Shown here: positions 24,838-34,130 of the stretch, one piece after another
Numbering within the stretch: position 1 is the stretch's first letter
Layout of the letters: every line of letters begins with the position of its first letter
DNA from: Gammaproteobacteria bacterium
GTDB taxonomy: Bacteria > Pseudomonadota > Gammaproteobacteria > Burkholderiales > Gallionellaceae
DNA: 64,000 nucleotides
Assembly (NCBI GenBank): GCA_018813765.1
Contig: JAHJBC010000002.1
Location: 1-64,000 of the forward strand
Reading direction: 5' to 3'
The notes under the pieces: generated by a model
Told to the model about the DNA's origin: nothing
Databases searched by the model: none
The model's input: only the letters and a program-made list of their open reading frames with translations
Made by a program: the position numbers and the translations under genes

Positions 24838-27294
24838 TCAATGAAGCTGGTCTACATCCATCAACCGTTTTTCCACCCTATCGAACGACTCTTTTCCAAT
24901 CAGCAGTTTCTCAGCCCAATTGAAGTAAGGCTTTGGGCTAAAGCCCGTCCATACTGAATTAAGATAATTTAAGAAAGCAACTGCTCGCTCGTAGCGAGCA
25001 GATAGAGTTTGCTCATTGACTCTCTTTAAAAGGGTGACATGCATTACCTCATCGAAGATGGGCGTATCAAAAGACATTGCTTCAACGAAAGCAAACTCAT
25101 AAGACCATTTCTTCAGATGATATGCCCCAAGTGGCGTTATCCTAAAACTATCAGGCATGCCGACCTCGCGTACTTCTTGTTCAGTCTCAAGTAGGCGCCG
25201 CTCTGTCGTTTCTAATAGCTTCTTCCGGGTTAGACGCTTCAAATGGGCGGTTACTTGTTCTTCGGTAAACCCGTTCGTCTGTATTTCTCTCAAAATCAAA
25301 TCAAGGCTGACAAAACCATCTGCCTGATGAATATTCACGTCACCGCAGGCGAGGTATCCAAGAATTAGTAGCGATAAGAAATGCTCACGTTTGTCGGCAT
25401 AGACGATCCCAAATACATTAAATGCAATCGATGCATCTTCTTGGTAATACGCATAGTCACCGAGAAGTCCTCCTTTAGAAAATTCATGGAGGGGTATCCT
25501 GTAATCGCCCGACTCATTGAAAATTTGCACAATGCGTTCGGTGTGGACATTGGGATTGCCGAGAAACTTAGATATGAGCTCAATAGCAACACGTACATTG
25601 CCAGAACTGACATTAACTATGAATTCATAGAGCTCGGGATTGCTCCTTAACGAAGACTGAAGCGCCTTGATCAGAATTGCCAAGCTCTCGACATGCATTG
25701 AAAGACTTCGCACATTCGAAACCGGGAGGCGGCCTTCTGCAATTCTCAAAGCAAACGAGAGGCGTTTTTCAATGACATCTTCAAGTTTAGGAGGCGAGAT
25801 TACAAACACTTTTGGGGGGTATGCTGATACGGCACCGCTACGCTTTGATGTATGGAAAGTTTGTGGCCTCAGGGAAAGAAAGACTAAGGCGTTCCACGTT
25901 GATGCCAGTTCGTGCGCAATTACAAAGGCATCATTTTGAACTGGTACAGAGCGTTGATCAGCATTATCAATCACAATAACGATTTGGCATTTACGAATCT
26001 CTGCAAGCTTAGATAAGCAGTTTCGTAGAAACTCAGCACGATTGCTAATTAGGGATTGGATATGCTCAATCCGCTTTTGCTGAAAGACAGTTGGTTGACT
26101 ATCTCTCAATGGTGCCATAAAGCCATTATCAAATTCCGCCAGTTCAACCTGATAGATATCTTCTAATAGTTTCTTATCCTGCAAATTTACTAAGTACTCC
26201 GATCTAAGAGTTGATTCAATCTGCTGTAATAGTGCATCGCGGGTGTTTTGGGATAGAGCCCCTTTTGATCCGAGATCAAAATACACAAAAATAGAATCAC
26301 CAAATTCTGCTGCTGCATCGATTTGAATTAGATTCTTAATGAAAGAAGTCTTGCCGACGCCAACGTCACCCAAAAACACTATAGGCCGCCTGGCGAGTGC
26401 TTCTGCAAGCACCTTGTCGCTTAACTTTGATTTTTGTTTTCGCGGATTAATTTCTTCAACGCGACTACCTGTTTCGGACTTTGAGAATAAAGCCGCATAC
26501 CTAGTACTCAATATATTTTTTCCAAGCAAGGAATATTGCGTAAGCGGGCCGCTCTCGCAATAACACTCCTTCAGGAACTGCTTTTCAAGGTCAACTGTGC
26601 GGCCAATATCTTCAATAACAAGCGAAGAAGCATTGCGAATATTCTCTTGAAACGCGCTGCTGTACTTGTAGTCGAAGTAGTTCAGACAGGCTGTAGAAAG
26701 TTTTGATGGAAGATTGCCACTGGACTTGCCTCCAAGGAGATTGACTAGACGTTTTTCCTGTACGCCATCTTGCGAGAGGCATTCAAATACAGTACTGAAT
26801 CCATGGGTTATGGCTTCATAACTGTCAAACACTAATGCATCACCATCCATCGGAGACACGCCATCAAGTCTCGAAGCAAGAAATACCACCAACTGTGGGC
26901 CATTGCACAGCGCGGCTATTTGGACACCACGGTCTTGGCAATACTTATGAACCTGCTCTATTCCGGCCTTTGTTTCAGCGTTGAAATCCATTAGCGAGCG
27001 AATTTTAATTTTAATGCTCGCCTTCTTACCTCTTGGAGGTATTGCAAATGACTTCGCTGCTTTTTTTGCTTCAACAATTAACTGTCGAGGACAACCACAC
27101 TCGTAGTCGGATCGTTCACCCTGCTCATATACTTCTACCTTAATGCTTTCGCGCGTCCAGCCCAGGCAGTCCGTTAGCAATCGATCAATGAACGAAAACC
27201 GAGTTTGAGCCTCGTTTGATAGCTCGCCAATAGGTGAGAACTCCTGAATAAGTTCACCTAATCTAGCCTGTGCCACGCTGAATTCAATAGTCAT
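24838..27294 (-). CDS. PD-(D/E)XK nuclease-like / P-loop NTPase / winged-helix protein, candidate defence protein
   Basis: The 818-residue protein starts with a domain resembling the N-terminus of type I restriction R subunits: E28 in NEAQTRF, LGW at 44-46, D63 in SDYE, and VEAKK with E75 and K77. This is a plausible PD-(D/E)XK catalytic set. Residues 300-530 form a STAND/AAA-like NTPase with Walker A GDVGVGKTS (309-317), Walker B IVIVIDNAD (438-446) and a sensor-like SLRPQT. Residues about 660-730 look like a winged helix ending ITPLGAYHLKKW. The remainder is helical. The gene is much AT-richer than its neighbours, stands alone, and is flanked by a broken KTSC gene and a dispersed repeat. 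Function is inferred, not known. Confidence 0.7.
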   Translation of the reverse strand: MTIEFSVAQARLGELIQEFSPIGELSNEAQTRFSFIDRLLTDCLGWTRESIKVEVYEQGERSDYECGCPRQLIVEAKKAAKSFAIPPRGKKASIKIKIRSLMDFNAETKAGIEQVHKYCQDRGVQIAALCNGPQLVVFLASRLDGVSPMDGDALVFDSYEAITHGFSTVFECLSQDGVQEKRLVNLLGGKSSGNLPSKLSTACLNYFDYKYSSAFQENIRNASSLVIEDIGRTVDLEKQFLKECYCESGPLTQYSLLGKNILSTRYAALFSKSETGSRVEEINPRKQKSKLSDKVLAEALARRPIVFLGDVGVGKTSFIKNLIQIDAAAEFGDSIFVYFDLGSKGALSQNTRDALLQQIESTLRSEYLVNLQDKKLLEDIYQVELAEFDNGFMAPLRDSQPTVFQQKRIEHIQSLISNRAEFLRNCLSKLAEIRKCQIVIVIDNADQRSVPVQNDAFVIAHELASTWNALVFLSLRPQTFHTSKRSGAVSAYPPKVFVISPPKLEDVIEKRLSFALRIAEGRLPVSNVRSLSMHVESLAILIKALQSSLRSNPELYEFIVNVSSGNVRVAIELISKFLGNPNVHTERIVQIFNESGDYRIPLHEFSKGGLLGDYAYYQEDASIAFNVFGIVYADKREHFLSLLILGYLACGDVNIHQADGFVSLDLILREIQTNGFTEEQVTAHLKRLTRKKLLETTERRLLETEQEVREVGMPDSFRITPLGAYHLKKWSYEFAFVEAMSFDTPIFDEVMHVTLLKRVNEQTLSARYERAVAFLNYLNSVWTGFSPKPYFNWAEKLLIGKESFDRVEKRLMDVDQLH

Positions 27295-27370
27295 AAGAAT
27301 TCTAAATATTAGGCGGCCTATGCGACACGCAAGGATTGTGGATCGAAATGTACCGCGAATTAATGGGGTC

Positions 27371-27411
27371 GTGTTCGGATTTGCAGTTCAAACCGAATCA
27401 CTCAACATCAA
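27371..27411. repeat. Dispersed 40-bp repeat, copy 1
   Basis: The unit contains the small hairpin TTCGG...CCGAA around TTTGCAGTTCAAA, followed by TCACTCAACATCA. It is preceded by ATTAATGGGGTC, a phrase often seen in REP-associated repeats. Related copies lie at 34443-34480 and 38764-38804. It sits just downstream of the M48 protease gene and upstream of the AT-rich defence-like gene. Confidence 0.7.
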
Positions 27412-27420
27412 CCCTCGCGG

Positions 27421-28953
27421 TCACTTCCCCGCATTCCGTTGCGCATCGATGGTGCGCAGTTTATCCAGCCAGTTCTCTGCGGCAGCCTCGTCCTTCTTCT
27501 CCATCAGCCACTGGTAGCCCGCGTGGGCACAATCGTCCGCCATCGAGGGCGCAAGGCGGAACGCTTCTTCCAGATAATCCAGTCCGCGGTCGTTGCCTTC
27601 GTCCAGCAGGGCGCGGCCATAGTAATAGACAGGTTTGGGATAACGTTCGCCGGAACGGCCGAGGATGTTCTCGAGTACGGCTTTGGATGCGGCGACGGAG
27701 CGGAATTCGACCAGTAGCAACGCGAGTTCCTGCGCGTCGGAGACGCTGAGTTCGTCCAGCGGTTTCTTTTCCAGCTCGCCAATGCGTCCCTGTGAATGGT
27801 GGTAGCGGCGGTGGTACTTCTGCCATTTGTCCTTCTCCGCCGCCCACCACTTGCCGTCGAATTCGCGCACGAGCACTGGTGCACTCTTGCCGAGCAGCGC
27901 ATCCGCCGCGCAGACGCCGGGCAATGACGGCAGGGTTGGCCGCACGTCGAGTGCGGTGACGCGTTCGTTCAGGCAGGGATGGGTGTCGTAGACATCCGAT
28001 TCCACTTTCCACGCGGCGGCGAGCTTGTCCTTGGTGGCCCATTCGTCCATGGTCATCGCCAGCAGTTTGCGCATGGCGACGAACGGCATCACCGGCGGGT
28101 TCTCGTGTTGTTTGGCCTGGTCGTACAGCCTGGGCCAGAAACTGACTTGCAGCCAGTCGGCCAGGAGGTCGATGCGGATCAGGGCGGAGGCGGCGGCTTC
28201 TGCGCCGGCCAGTTCGCGCGACATCGCATCGGCTTCGTATTCGTTCTGCCGCGACAGCACGAAGGTGTAGGAGTTGTAATAGGGCGAGAACCAGTCCAGC
28301 ATGCCCGCGATCACGCCGTTGACCCAGTTGTCGTTGCGGCGCGCCTGCGCGTGTTCGTAGAGCACGTCGAAGGTCATGCGCTGGCGGTAGATCCAGCGGC
28401 TCAGTTTGCCGTGCCCGCCGGCCAGATGGCCATATTCGTGCGCGATGATGGCGCGCATCTCGTCGCCGGAGACGGCATACATCAGCGGCAGCCCCAGCAC
28501 CAGGTAGTTACGATAGCCGCCGAACAGGCCGAAACGCGGGCATTGCGCGATGGCGGCGTTGAAGTCATCGGTGATCAGCACATGATGGATGGGCGCAGCC
28601 TGCAGGCGCTGTTGCATGTCGGCCAGAGTAGCAAAGAGTTGCGGCGCTTCTGCCTGCGTAAGCTCCCGCCCCTGCGGCACCGGGATGGCGGCGAAGAACA
28701 TGCGGAACACCAGCCAGACGATGGGCAGCACCACCAGCAGCCAGCTCATCAGCACGATCTTGGTGAACAGGCTGCCGCCCTGAGCGAGGCTGAAGGTGAG
28801 ATAGATGCCTAGCAACAACAGCGCCAGCACGCCGAACAGCATCACATAAGCAAAGATGCTGAGCCCAACGACCTTGATGCGGAATGAACCGGGTACTTCC
28901 TGCGCTTCGCTTTGCAGGCTCCATACCAGCGTCTCGTAATCGCGTTGTTCCAT
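27421..28953 (-). CDS. M48-family membrane metalloprotease with C-terminal repeat region
   Basis: The 510-residue protein has two hydrophobic segments near residues 25-55 and 65-95, then the zinc site H172-EYGH-176 and a downstream EYEADAMSRE segment providing the third ligand, as in M48 (HtpX/Ste24-like) proteases. The C-terminal 200 residues are helical, with a TPR-like pattern (ALLDEGNDRGLDYLEEAFRLAPS). It is probably a membrane protease acting on envelope proteins. AGGG lies 5 nt before the ATG at 28953. It is divergent from the TPR protein gene. Confidence 0.85.
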   Translation of the reverse strand: MEQRDYETLVWSLQSEAQEVPGSFRIKVVGLSIFAYVMLFGVLALLLLGIYLTFSLAQGGSLFTKIVLMSWLLVVLPIVWLVFRMFFAAIPVPQGRELTQAEAPQLFATLADMQQRLQAAPIHHVLITDDFNAAIAQCPRFGLFGGYRNYLVLGLPLMYAVSGDEMRAIIAHEYGHLAGGHGKLSRWIYRQRMTFDVLYEHAQARRNDNWVNGVIAGMLDWFSPYYNSYTFVLSRQNEYEADAMSRELAGAEAAASALIRIDLLADWLQVSFWPRLYDQAKQHENPPVMPFVAMRKLLAMTMDEWATKDKLAAAWKVESDVYDTHPCLNERVTALDVRPTLPSLPGVCAADALLGKSAPVLVREFDGKWWAAEKDKWQKYHRRYHHSQGRIGELEKKPLDELSVSDAQELALLLVEFRSVAASKAVLENILGRSGERYPKPVYYYGRALLDEGNDRGLDYLEEAFRLAPSMADDCAHAGYQWLMEKKDEAAAENWLDKLRTIDAQRNAGK

Positions 28954-29273
28954 ACTGCCCTTGTCGTGTATTGGAAGAACCTACTGGTGGAGGCTTATAC
29001 CCAAAATCGACCCGAGGCGCACCCGATGTCCGACGCGCGGTCGGAACTAAAGAGTGGGCGGGTTTATTCCTCAAGCCGATCCACTCATTTTTTCCCAGGC
29101 TGGCTGATCAAAGCCGACCACAAGCAATCATGGAGACCACCCGGACGCCATGATTATTCTGCCCTCTCCGGTTGTTGAACCACGGCAATATATCCCTCCC
29201 CGCTCCGTGGATTTCACAATAGAATGCCAAGCGCGACATGCATTCATCAACCAGCCAAACCTGAGCAGGAAAA
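28954..29273. other. 320-bp divergent intergenic region
   Basis: No gene is supported. It must hold the promoters for the M48 protease (leftward) and the TPR protein (rightward). The only promoter-like hexamer I can point to is TAGAAT at 29220-29225 on the plus strand, without a clear -35 partner. Confidence 0.4.
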
Positions 29274-30419
29274 GTGACCAAGATGGCAGAGTATCTGTTT
29301 ACCGCACGCACGCCGGGCGGAAGGGAGATAAAAAGCAAGATCGATGCACAGAGTGCGGCAGCAGCGCGCGAGCAGTTGCAGGCACAGGGACTGCGCGACA
29401 TCATCGTGCACACCGACGATTTCGCGGCACGGATGTACGGCAGCCAACTCGTCAATTACACGGAAGAGCCCGACCCGGCCATGCTGATCGAGGCACAGAA
29501 GCAAAGCGGCATGATGAGCCTGTTGCTGGGCATGCTGAAAGGCAGCGCGATGTTCCTCGTCCCGCTGTTGGCCTGGAACGCCTATTCCCTCTATAGCGGC
29601 TCCCACGGAACAATCGACTGGATTGGTTTTGCCCTCACTGCAGGTCTGTTGGCGACCATGGTCTGGTTCGCCATTCCGGCCGTGCTGTTCGAATCGCTGC
29701 TGCGGGCACAACTGGCGGCACGCTGGCAGGATGCGGAAAGGAATGTCGCATTGCTGCGCCGCTTCAAACAGGGCGCGAACATCATGCCGCATATGCTCGA
29801 ATACTACCAGGCCAAGAACCTGATCGGCATGGGGCGCGTGGATGATGCCATGGCTCTGTTCGGGCAGCACCGCGGCAAGGCGGAGGTGCCCGACATGCTC
29901 TGGCTGAGCCTGCAAGCCTCGCTGCTCGACCAGGCCAGGCACCGCGACGAAGCGGGCGAACTGATGCGGCAATTGACCGAAATGATGCCGGACAGCGCGC
30001 AGGTATGGCTGGACCTGGCGCTCAACCAGGCGCTGTACGGCGACCTCGCAAGCGCCAAACATGCGGTAGGCGAGGCCGAGCAACGAGAGCTCAACCCGAT
30101 CATGGCGGGCATCGTCCCGTTCGTGCACGGCGAAATCGCCCTGCGCGAAGGACGCCACACCGATGCGGCCGGCCTGTACGCACAATCGCTGATCGAGCTG
30201 TCGCCCTACCTCCAGCAGACCGCGCTGCGCGCACTGTTCATCGGCATCGAAGCGCGTTATGCAGTGGCCCTGGCCCGCTGCGGCAAACTCGAGACCGCGC
30301 GCCAGGCCTGGGCCATCGCAGCACCGGTGCTGGCAGCCCACAACGAGCAAAAATACCTCGACGACTGGCTCGCCGCAGAAGCGGAAGCCGTCGCTGCCGG
30401 TGCAATGGAGAAACCGTGA
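29274..30419 (+). CDS. Membrane TPR protein with GspF/PilC-like N-terminus
   Basis: The 381-residue protein has three parts. Residues 5-50 (YLFTARTPGGREIKSKI... and EQLQAQGLRDI) read like the short N-terminal motif of type II secretion F proteins. Two transmembrane segments follow (about 85-145). Residues 165-370 are helical repeats of TPR type. No catalytic motif is visible. The start may be the GTG at 29274, with AGGA only 3 nt upstream, or the ATG at 29283. The stop overlaps the KTSC gene start as TGATG, so the two are coupled. Confidence 0.6.
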   Translation: MTKMAEYLFTARTPGGREIKSKIDAQSAAAAREQLQAQGLRDIIVHTDDFAARMYGSQLVNYTEEPDPAMLIEAQKQSGMMSLLLGMLKGSAMFLVPLLAWNAYSLYSGSHGTIDWIGFALTAGLLATMVWFAIPAVLFESLLRAQLAARWQDAERNVALLRRFKQGANIMPHMLEYYQAKNLIGMGRVDDAMALFGQHRGKAEVPDMLWLSLQASLLDQARHRDEAGELMRQLTEMMPDSAQVWLDLALNQALYGDLASAKHAVGEAEQRELNPIMAGIVPFVHGEIALREGRHTDAAGLYAQSLIELSPYLQQTALRALFIGIEARYAVALARCGKLETARQAWAIAAPVLAAHNEQKYLDDWLAAEAEAVAAGAMEKP

Positions 30420-30676
30420 TGGAAATGAAAAAGATCAACTCCGGCAAACTGCGCGCCATCGGCTACGACGCGCGCGCACGTCTGCTGCAAGTGCAACTCG
30501 ACAACGGCGACACGCTGCAATACAGCGGCGTGGGTGAAGACCTGTGGCGCAGGCTCAGCAGCTCGGGGGCGGCGTGGAGTTTTTATCGCGACAACATCGA
30601 GGAGGAGTTTACGGCGAAGAAGGTTTCAGGCAGTGCGCCGGCGGGGAAGAATCCGCTGGATGAGTTGTTCAAGTAG
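30419..30676 (+). CDS. KTSC-domain protein, intact copy
   Basis: The 85-residue protein consists of a KTSC-type domain (KKINSGKLRAIGYD, LLQVQLDNGDTLQYSGV, AAWSFYRDNIEEEF) and a conserved tail GKNPLDELF. The KTSC domain is short and of unknown biochemical role; it is also found at the C-terminus of some lysyl-tRNA synthetases. This is the only complete member of three in the window (others at 24548 and 33921). Its ATG overlaps the stop of the TPR gene. Confidence 0.8.
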   Translation: MEMKKINSGKLRAIGYDARARLLQVQLDNGDTLQYSGVGEDLWRRLSSSGAAWSFYRDNIEEEFTAKKVSGSAPAGKNPLDELFK

Positions 30677-30728
30677 CAGTGTGTGCCACCACGAGCAGTT
30701 ATTTCAATCCATTACCGGAGTTGTTTGA

Positions 30729-31760
30729 ATGAATCGTAATTTCAGCGTTAGCAAGATCGTCAGTTTATTCTTTTACAGTTTGGCAATCGGAGTGTTTGTC
30801 GCCGGCTGCGGCGGAGGCGGAAGCAATACCCCCATCAGCGGACCGTCCATGGATTACATCGCCGAACAACAGAACGGGAATTTTGCCGGTGACTGGTGGC
30901 TTACTGGCAGAGTCTCCTCCGTCGCCACGGCAAATACCAATACTGCCGTGGCGAACGGAACCAACCAGTATGCAGTTACTACCGCCAGCAAAATACTGTC
31001 CAGCGGCAGCAATGGCGCTGCCCATATCAGTGGCACATGGGGACCCGATCCGTCCCCGTCAATCATGTACTCCCTGATTTCCTCGGGATGGATTGTTTCG
31101 CCCGACACTGCCACATATCGGGTAACCGATGGCAGCCATATCACCATCACGACCACCGGGGAGCAGGGTATTGTCGTCGCAGTCACGAAAACCGATCTGG
31201 CGAGCACAGCCATTTCATGCGCACCATCATCATGCTTTGCATCTGGCAACTATCCGGCCGGGTCGACATCGTATCGATTGGATTACACCATTTCCTCGAA
31301 TCGATACCATCTATACGGCGATACGATTTCCCTGCCCCTCACGAACGAGGTCGGCAATCAGATGACAGCTTTACCTTTGCTTGATGCAACGACATTCTGC
31401 CTTCCGACATATCTCCGCGTTCTTGATCCACAAGGTTCGGGGGTCTACAACGTGATCCCCGCCACGAGTTGCTCTTGGGGTGACATCAGCACAGCCATTG
31501 CATCCGGAACGCCTGAGGGTACGGTCACCCTGGTCAACCAAGCGACGGGCAACGCGATTGTCCCCAACGTACTTCTGGTGCAATCGGCGAGCGGTAGCGG
31601 ATTTGCGTCCGTAATGAGCAGCATGTTCGTCGGGGTACGGAACAACGTTGCGCGGTTGGGCTGGATGACCCCGGCAGGAACATACCAATCGGGACCCGCA
31701 TTGAACAAAACTGCCCTCAACGCGGAGTTGCTGGCCCACGGCCTGGTTGAAATTCCATAA
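30729..31760 (+). CDS. Lipoprotein of unknown function
   Basis: The 343-residue precursor has a lipoprotein signal with lipobox VAGC at residues 24-27 followed by a glycine run, a common linker after the lipidated cysteine. The mature part is rich in Ser, Thr, Gly and Ala and predicted beta-rich. Four cysteines (SCAPSSC and two later) could form disulfides. GGAG lies 9 nt before the start. It is followed after 10 nt by a second lipoprotein gene and probably shares its transcript. No family recognised. Confidence 0.65.
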   Translation: MNRNFSVSKIVSLFFYSLAIGVFVAGCGGGGSNTPISGPSMDYIAEQQNGNFAGDWWLTGRVSSVATANTNTAVANGTNQYAVTTASKILSSGSNGAAHISGTWGPDPSPSIMYSLISSGWIVSPDTATYRVTDGSHITITTTGEQGIVVAVTKTDLASTAISCAPSSCFASGNYPAGSTSYRLDYTISSNRYHLYGDTISLPLTNEVGNQMTALPLLDATTFCLPTYLRVLDPQGSGVYNVIPATSCSWGDISTAIASGTPEGTVTLVNQATGNAIVPNVLLVQSASGSGFASVMSSMFVGVRNNVARLGWMTPAGTYQSGPALNKTALNAELLAHGLVEIP

Positions 31761-31770
31761 GGGATAATTC

Positions 31771-33900
31771 ATGCCTGCTACAGAACCGGTCGATTTCAAA
31801 GTATTTCTTGGAGTTACGCCATTATTGATCCTGATGCTATTTGGCATCGTTTCGTGCGGGGGAGCCACGACAACGGCTGGCGATCCAGTTGAAGGGGCTG
31901 ACAATGCCAACCTGCTTGGAATTAATATCGCCGCCCCTCTGGATTACGAGATCGATCGGCTCTATGCCGATGCAATCATGTCGTCTCGGACATTTGTTGA
32001 TGGCATTAACGAAAACAGTACGACCCCGGCAGCATTGGACAGCGACGGCTGGCCCACTGCCGACTTTTCATTTTATGTGTGGGGAAGTGGCGCCAAGAAG
32101 GATGGCACTTACGCACTATCGTTTACGGGGAGTGCAAGCGTATCCAGAAATCCCGGCGGGAGCATCCTTACAACATATAACTCTGCCACCAACACAAGCA
32201 CCGGTACGTTCCAAATTACTTCTGCGGATGCATCGTCAACATTAGCCCTGCGCTTTGCCAGCACAAAGCGGAATGCTGCTAGTGCAACCGGGACGGGCGT
32301 CACCTCGATCAAACTCATGCGACCACTCACGCCGGGTTCCGCGCAGACCTACCCGATGTCAGCATTGTTTACAGATCAGATCAAGGCGTTGATCGGAAAA
32401 TTTAGTGCCATCCGCTTCATGGACTTTCTGGCCACCAACTCGAACGTGCAACAGAATTGGAGCGAACGTCCGCTGCCTTCCTGGCCTTCCTTCAATCGTT
32501 ATGCCAATACTGGTGGCTATGGCTGGCAGGGAATCGGCGGACCTTGGGAGCATGTGATCTTGCTGGCGAATGAAACGCAGAAGGATGCGTGGATAAACAT
32601 TCCGGTCGATGCAACGGATGCCTACATCACAAACGTGGCGAACTTGTTCAGGTACGGCAGTGATGGCATCAATCCCTATACAAGTCCTCAGGCCAACCCG
32701 GTGTATCCACCGCTCGATGCGAATCTCAATGTCTATGTCGAATACAGCAACGAGCTCTGGAATTCGGCAGGGGCTTTCCGGCAGTTTCATAGCAATTGTC
32801 TGGCCGCCAGTAACGAACTGGTAGGTGCAAGCGGTGTTTCTCCACTTAACTGGGATTCGACCTGGAATGGTGTTGCATACAACCAGGCAACCGCGCAGGC
32901 AGATGGATGGGACTGGAACATGTGCTGGCGGAACATCGCCAAACGCGGCGCGGAGATCAGCAACAATTTCCGCACTGTGTTCGGCGATGCTGCGATGGGG
33001 GTACGCATCAGGCCGGTGCTGATGACCCAACTGGGGGCGACCAACAGGGTGCTTGGCCCTGCGATGAAAATGATGACCAATTACTACGCAGGCATGGGCA
33101 GCGGAGGGCTTGCATCACCGCATCCGCCGAAATACTACTTTTACGGCGCCGGTGGAAGCGCGTATTACAACCCCGCCTCAACCGTTTCGAGTCTGGACGC
33201 ATTCTTTGCCGATCCCGGTTTTAATCCGTCCGGTGTCGAGCCAGCTTTTCAGGCAGACATGCATATGGCGGCAGCCATGGGGCTGAAACGCATCGCTTAC
33301 GAAGGCGGCCCCAGCCTGGATACGCTTGGCGGTGCCAGAGACGCCGTATCGCCACAAGCCATCAATGATCCGCGCATGACCACCGCCATCGTGAACCTGC
33401 ACAATGCCTGGAGCAGCAATGGCGGCGACCTGCTTGTTTACTATCGCGCCACCGGCGATTACCAGTGGGGCTTTACGCCGGATATCTACGACTTTGCCAC
33501 GCGCAAACTGTATGCGATCGATGCGCTTAATGTCGCAGCACAAGCCCCGCCGACGCTGGGCACACTGGTTCCCGGCAGTCTTGCGGGCACAGCCGCGAAT
33601 GCATGCGCGCGGGGGTGGGGATGTAATGCGAATTCATTCAGCGCAACCGGCACCTCACCACTCAATTGGGCAAGTTATACCTTCCGTTCCAGCGAAGCCT
33701 CTTCATGGACGGTGAATCTTTCAGTCACCGGCAGTGCCACAGTTGCAGTCTATGTTGACGGTACGCAAGCGGGCGCACAACAAGCGACAACCGGCGGTGC
33801 GCTCAGCTTCGACGCAGGAACGATCAGCGCCGGTATTCACGGGGTGATTGTGCGTGCGGTGTCCGGTACGTTCTCGATTGGCTCCGTTGCCGTTGAGTGA
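31771..33900 (+). CDS. Lipoprotein with glycoside-hydrolase-like barrel and C-terminal carbohydrate-binding-like domain
   Basis: The 709-residue precursor has a lipobox IVSC near residue 29. The centre looks like a clan GH-A TIM barrel: VEYSNELWN has the Asn-Glu pair expected for an acid/base (E328), and KRIAYEGGPSL offers a nucleophile (E511). The C-terminal 110 residues (WTVNLSVTGSATVAVYVDG and on) resemble a beta-sandwich carbohydrate-binding module. Substrate unknown; similar proteins are often labelled cellulose-binding. Cell-surface polysaccharide processing together with the preceding lipoprotein is plausible. AGGG lies 7 nt before the ATG. Confidence 0.65.
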   Translation: MPATEPVDFKVFLGVTPLLILMLFGIVSCGGATTTAGDPVEGADNANLLGINIAAPLDYEIDRLYADAIMSSRTFVDGINENSTTPAALDSDGWPTADFSFYVWGSGAKKDGTYALSFTGSASVSRNPGGSILTTYNSATNTSTGTFQITSADASSTLALRFASTKRNAASATGTGVTSIKLMRPLTPGSAQTYPMSALFTDQIKALIGKFSAIRFMDFLATNSNVQQNWSERPLPSWPSFNRYANTGGYGWQGIGGPWEHVILLANETQKDAWINIPVDATDAYITNVANLFRYGSDGINPYTSPQANPVYPPLDANLNVYVEYSNELWNSAGAFRQFHSNCLAASNELVGASGVSPLNWDSTWNGVAYNQATAQADGWDWNMCWRNIAKRGAEISNNFRTVFGDAAMGVRIRPVLMTQLGATNRVLGPAMKMMTNYYAGMGSGGLASPHPPKYYFYGAGGSAYYNPASTVSSLDAFFADPGFNPSGVEPAFQADMHMAAAMGLKRIAYEGGPSLDTLGGARDAVSPQAINDPRMTTAIVNLHNAWSSNGGDLLVYYRATGDYQWGFTPDIYDFATRKLYAIDALNVAAQAPPTLGTLVPGSLAGTAANACARGWGCNANSFSATGTSPLNWASYTFRSSEASSWTVNLSVTGSATVAVYVDGTQAGAQQATTGGALSFDAGTISAGIHGVIVRAVSGTFSIGSVAVE

Positions 33901-33920
33901 GCGACTATTCGAGTAAAGCC

Positions 33921-34076
33921 GTGGACCTTCATTCAGCAACATACACTCAGATACAATCGGCCAGTTCGGCTTGGAGTTATTATCGGGACAACACCGAAGA
34001 AGAAATGACGGCAACCAAGGTGTCGTCAAAACCGGCTGGCGGGAAGAATCCGCTGGATGAGTTGTTCAGAAAGTGA
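33921..34076 (+). pseudogene. KTSC gene remnant, 3' part only
   Basis: From 33960 the frame reads SSAWSYYRDNTEEEM and ends GGKNPLDELFRK, clearly homologous to the second half of the intact KTSC protein. The part before it does not match the KTSC N-terminus. A GTG at 33921 opens the same frame, so a 51-residue peptide is conceivable, but the most likely reading is a 5'-truncated gene. It sits directly after the glycosidase-like gene. Confidence 0.75.
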
Positions 34077-34130
34077 TGTCTGTCTTAACAGTTGTTCAGC
34101 CAACAATAACCAACCCCTGAAAGGAACACC

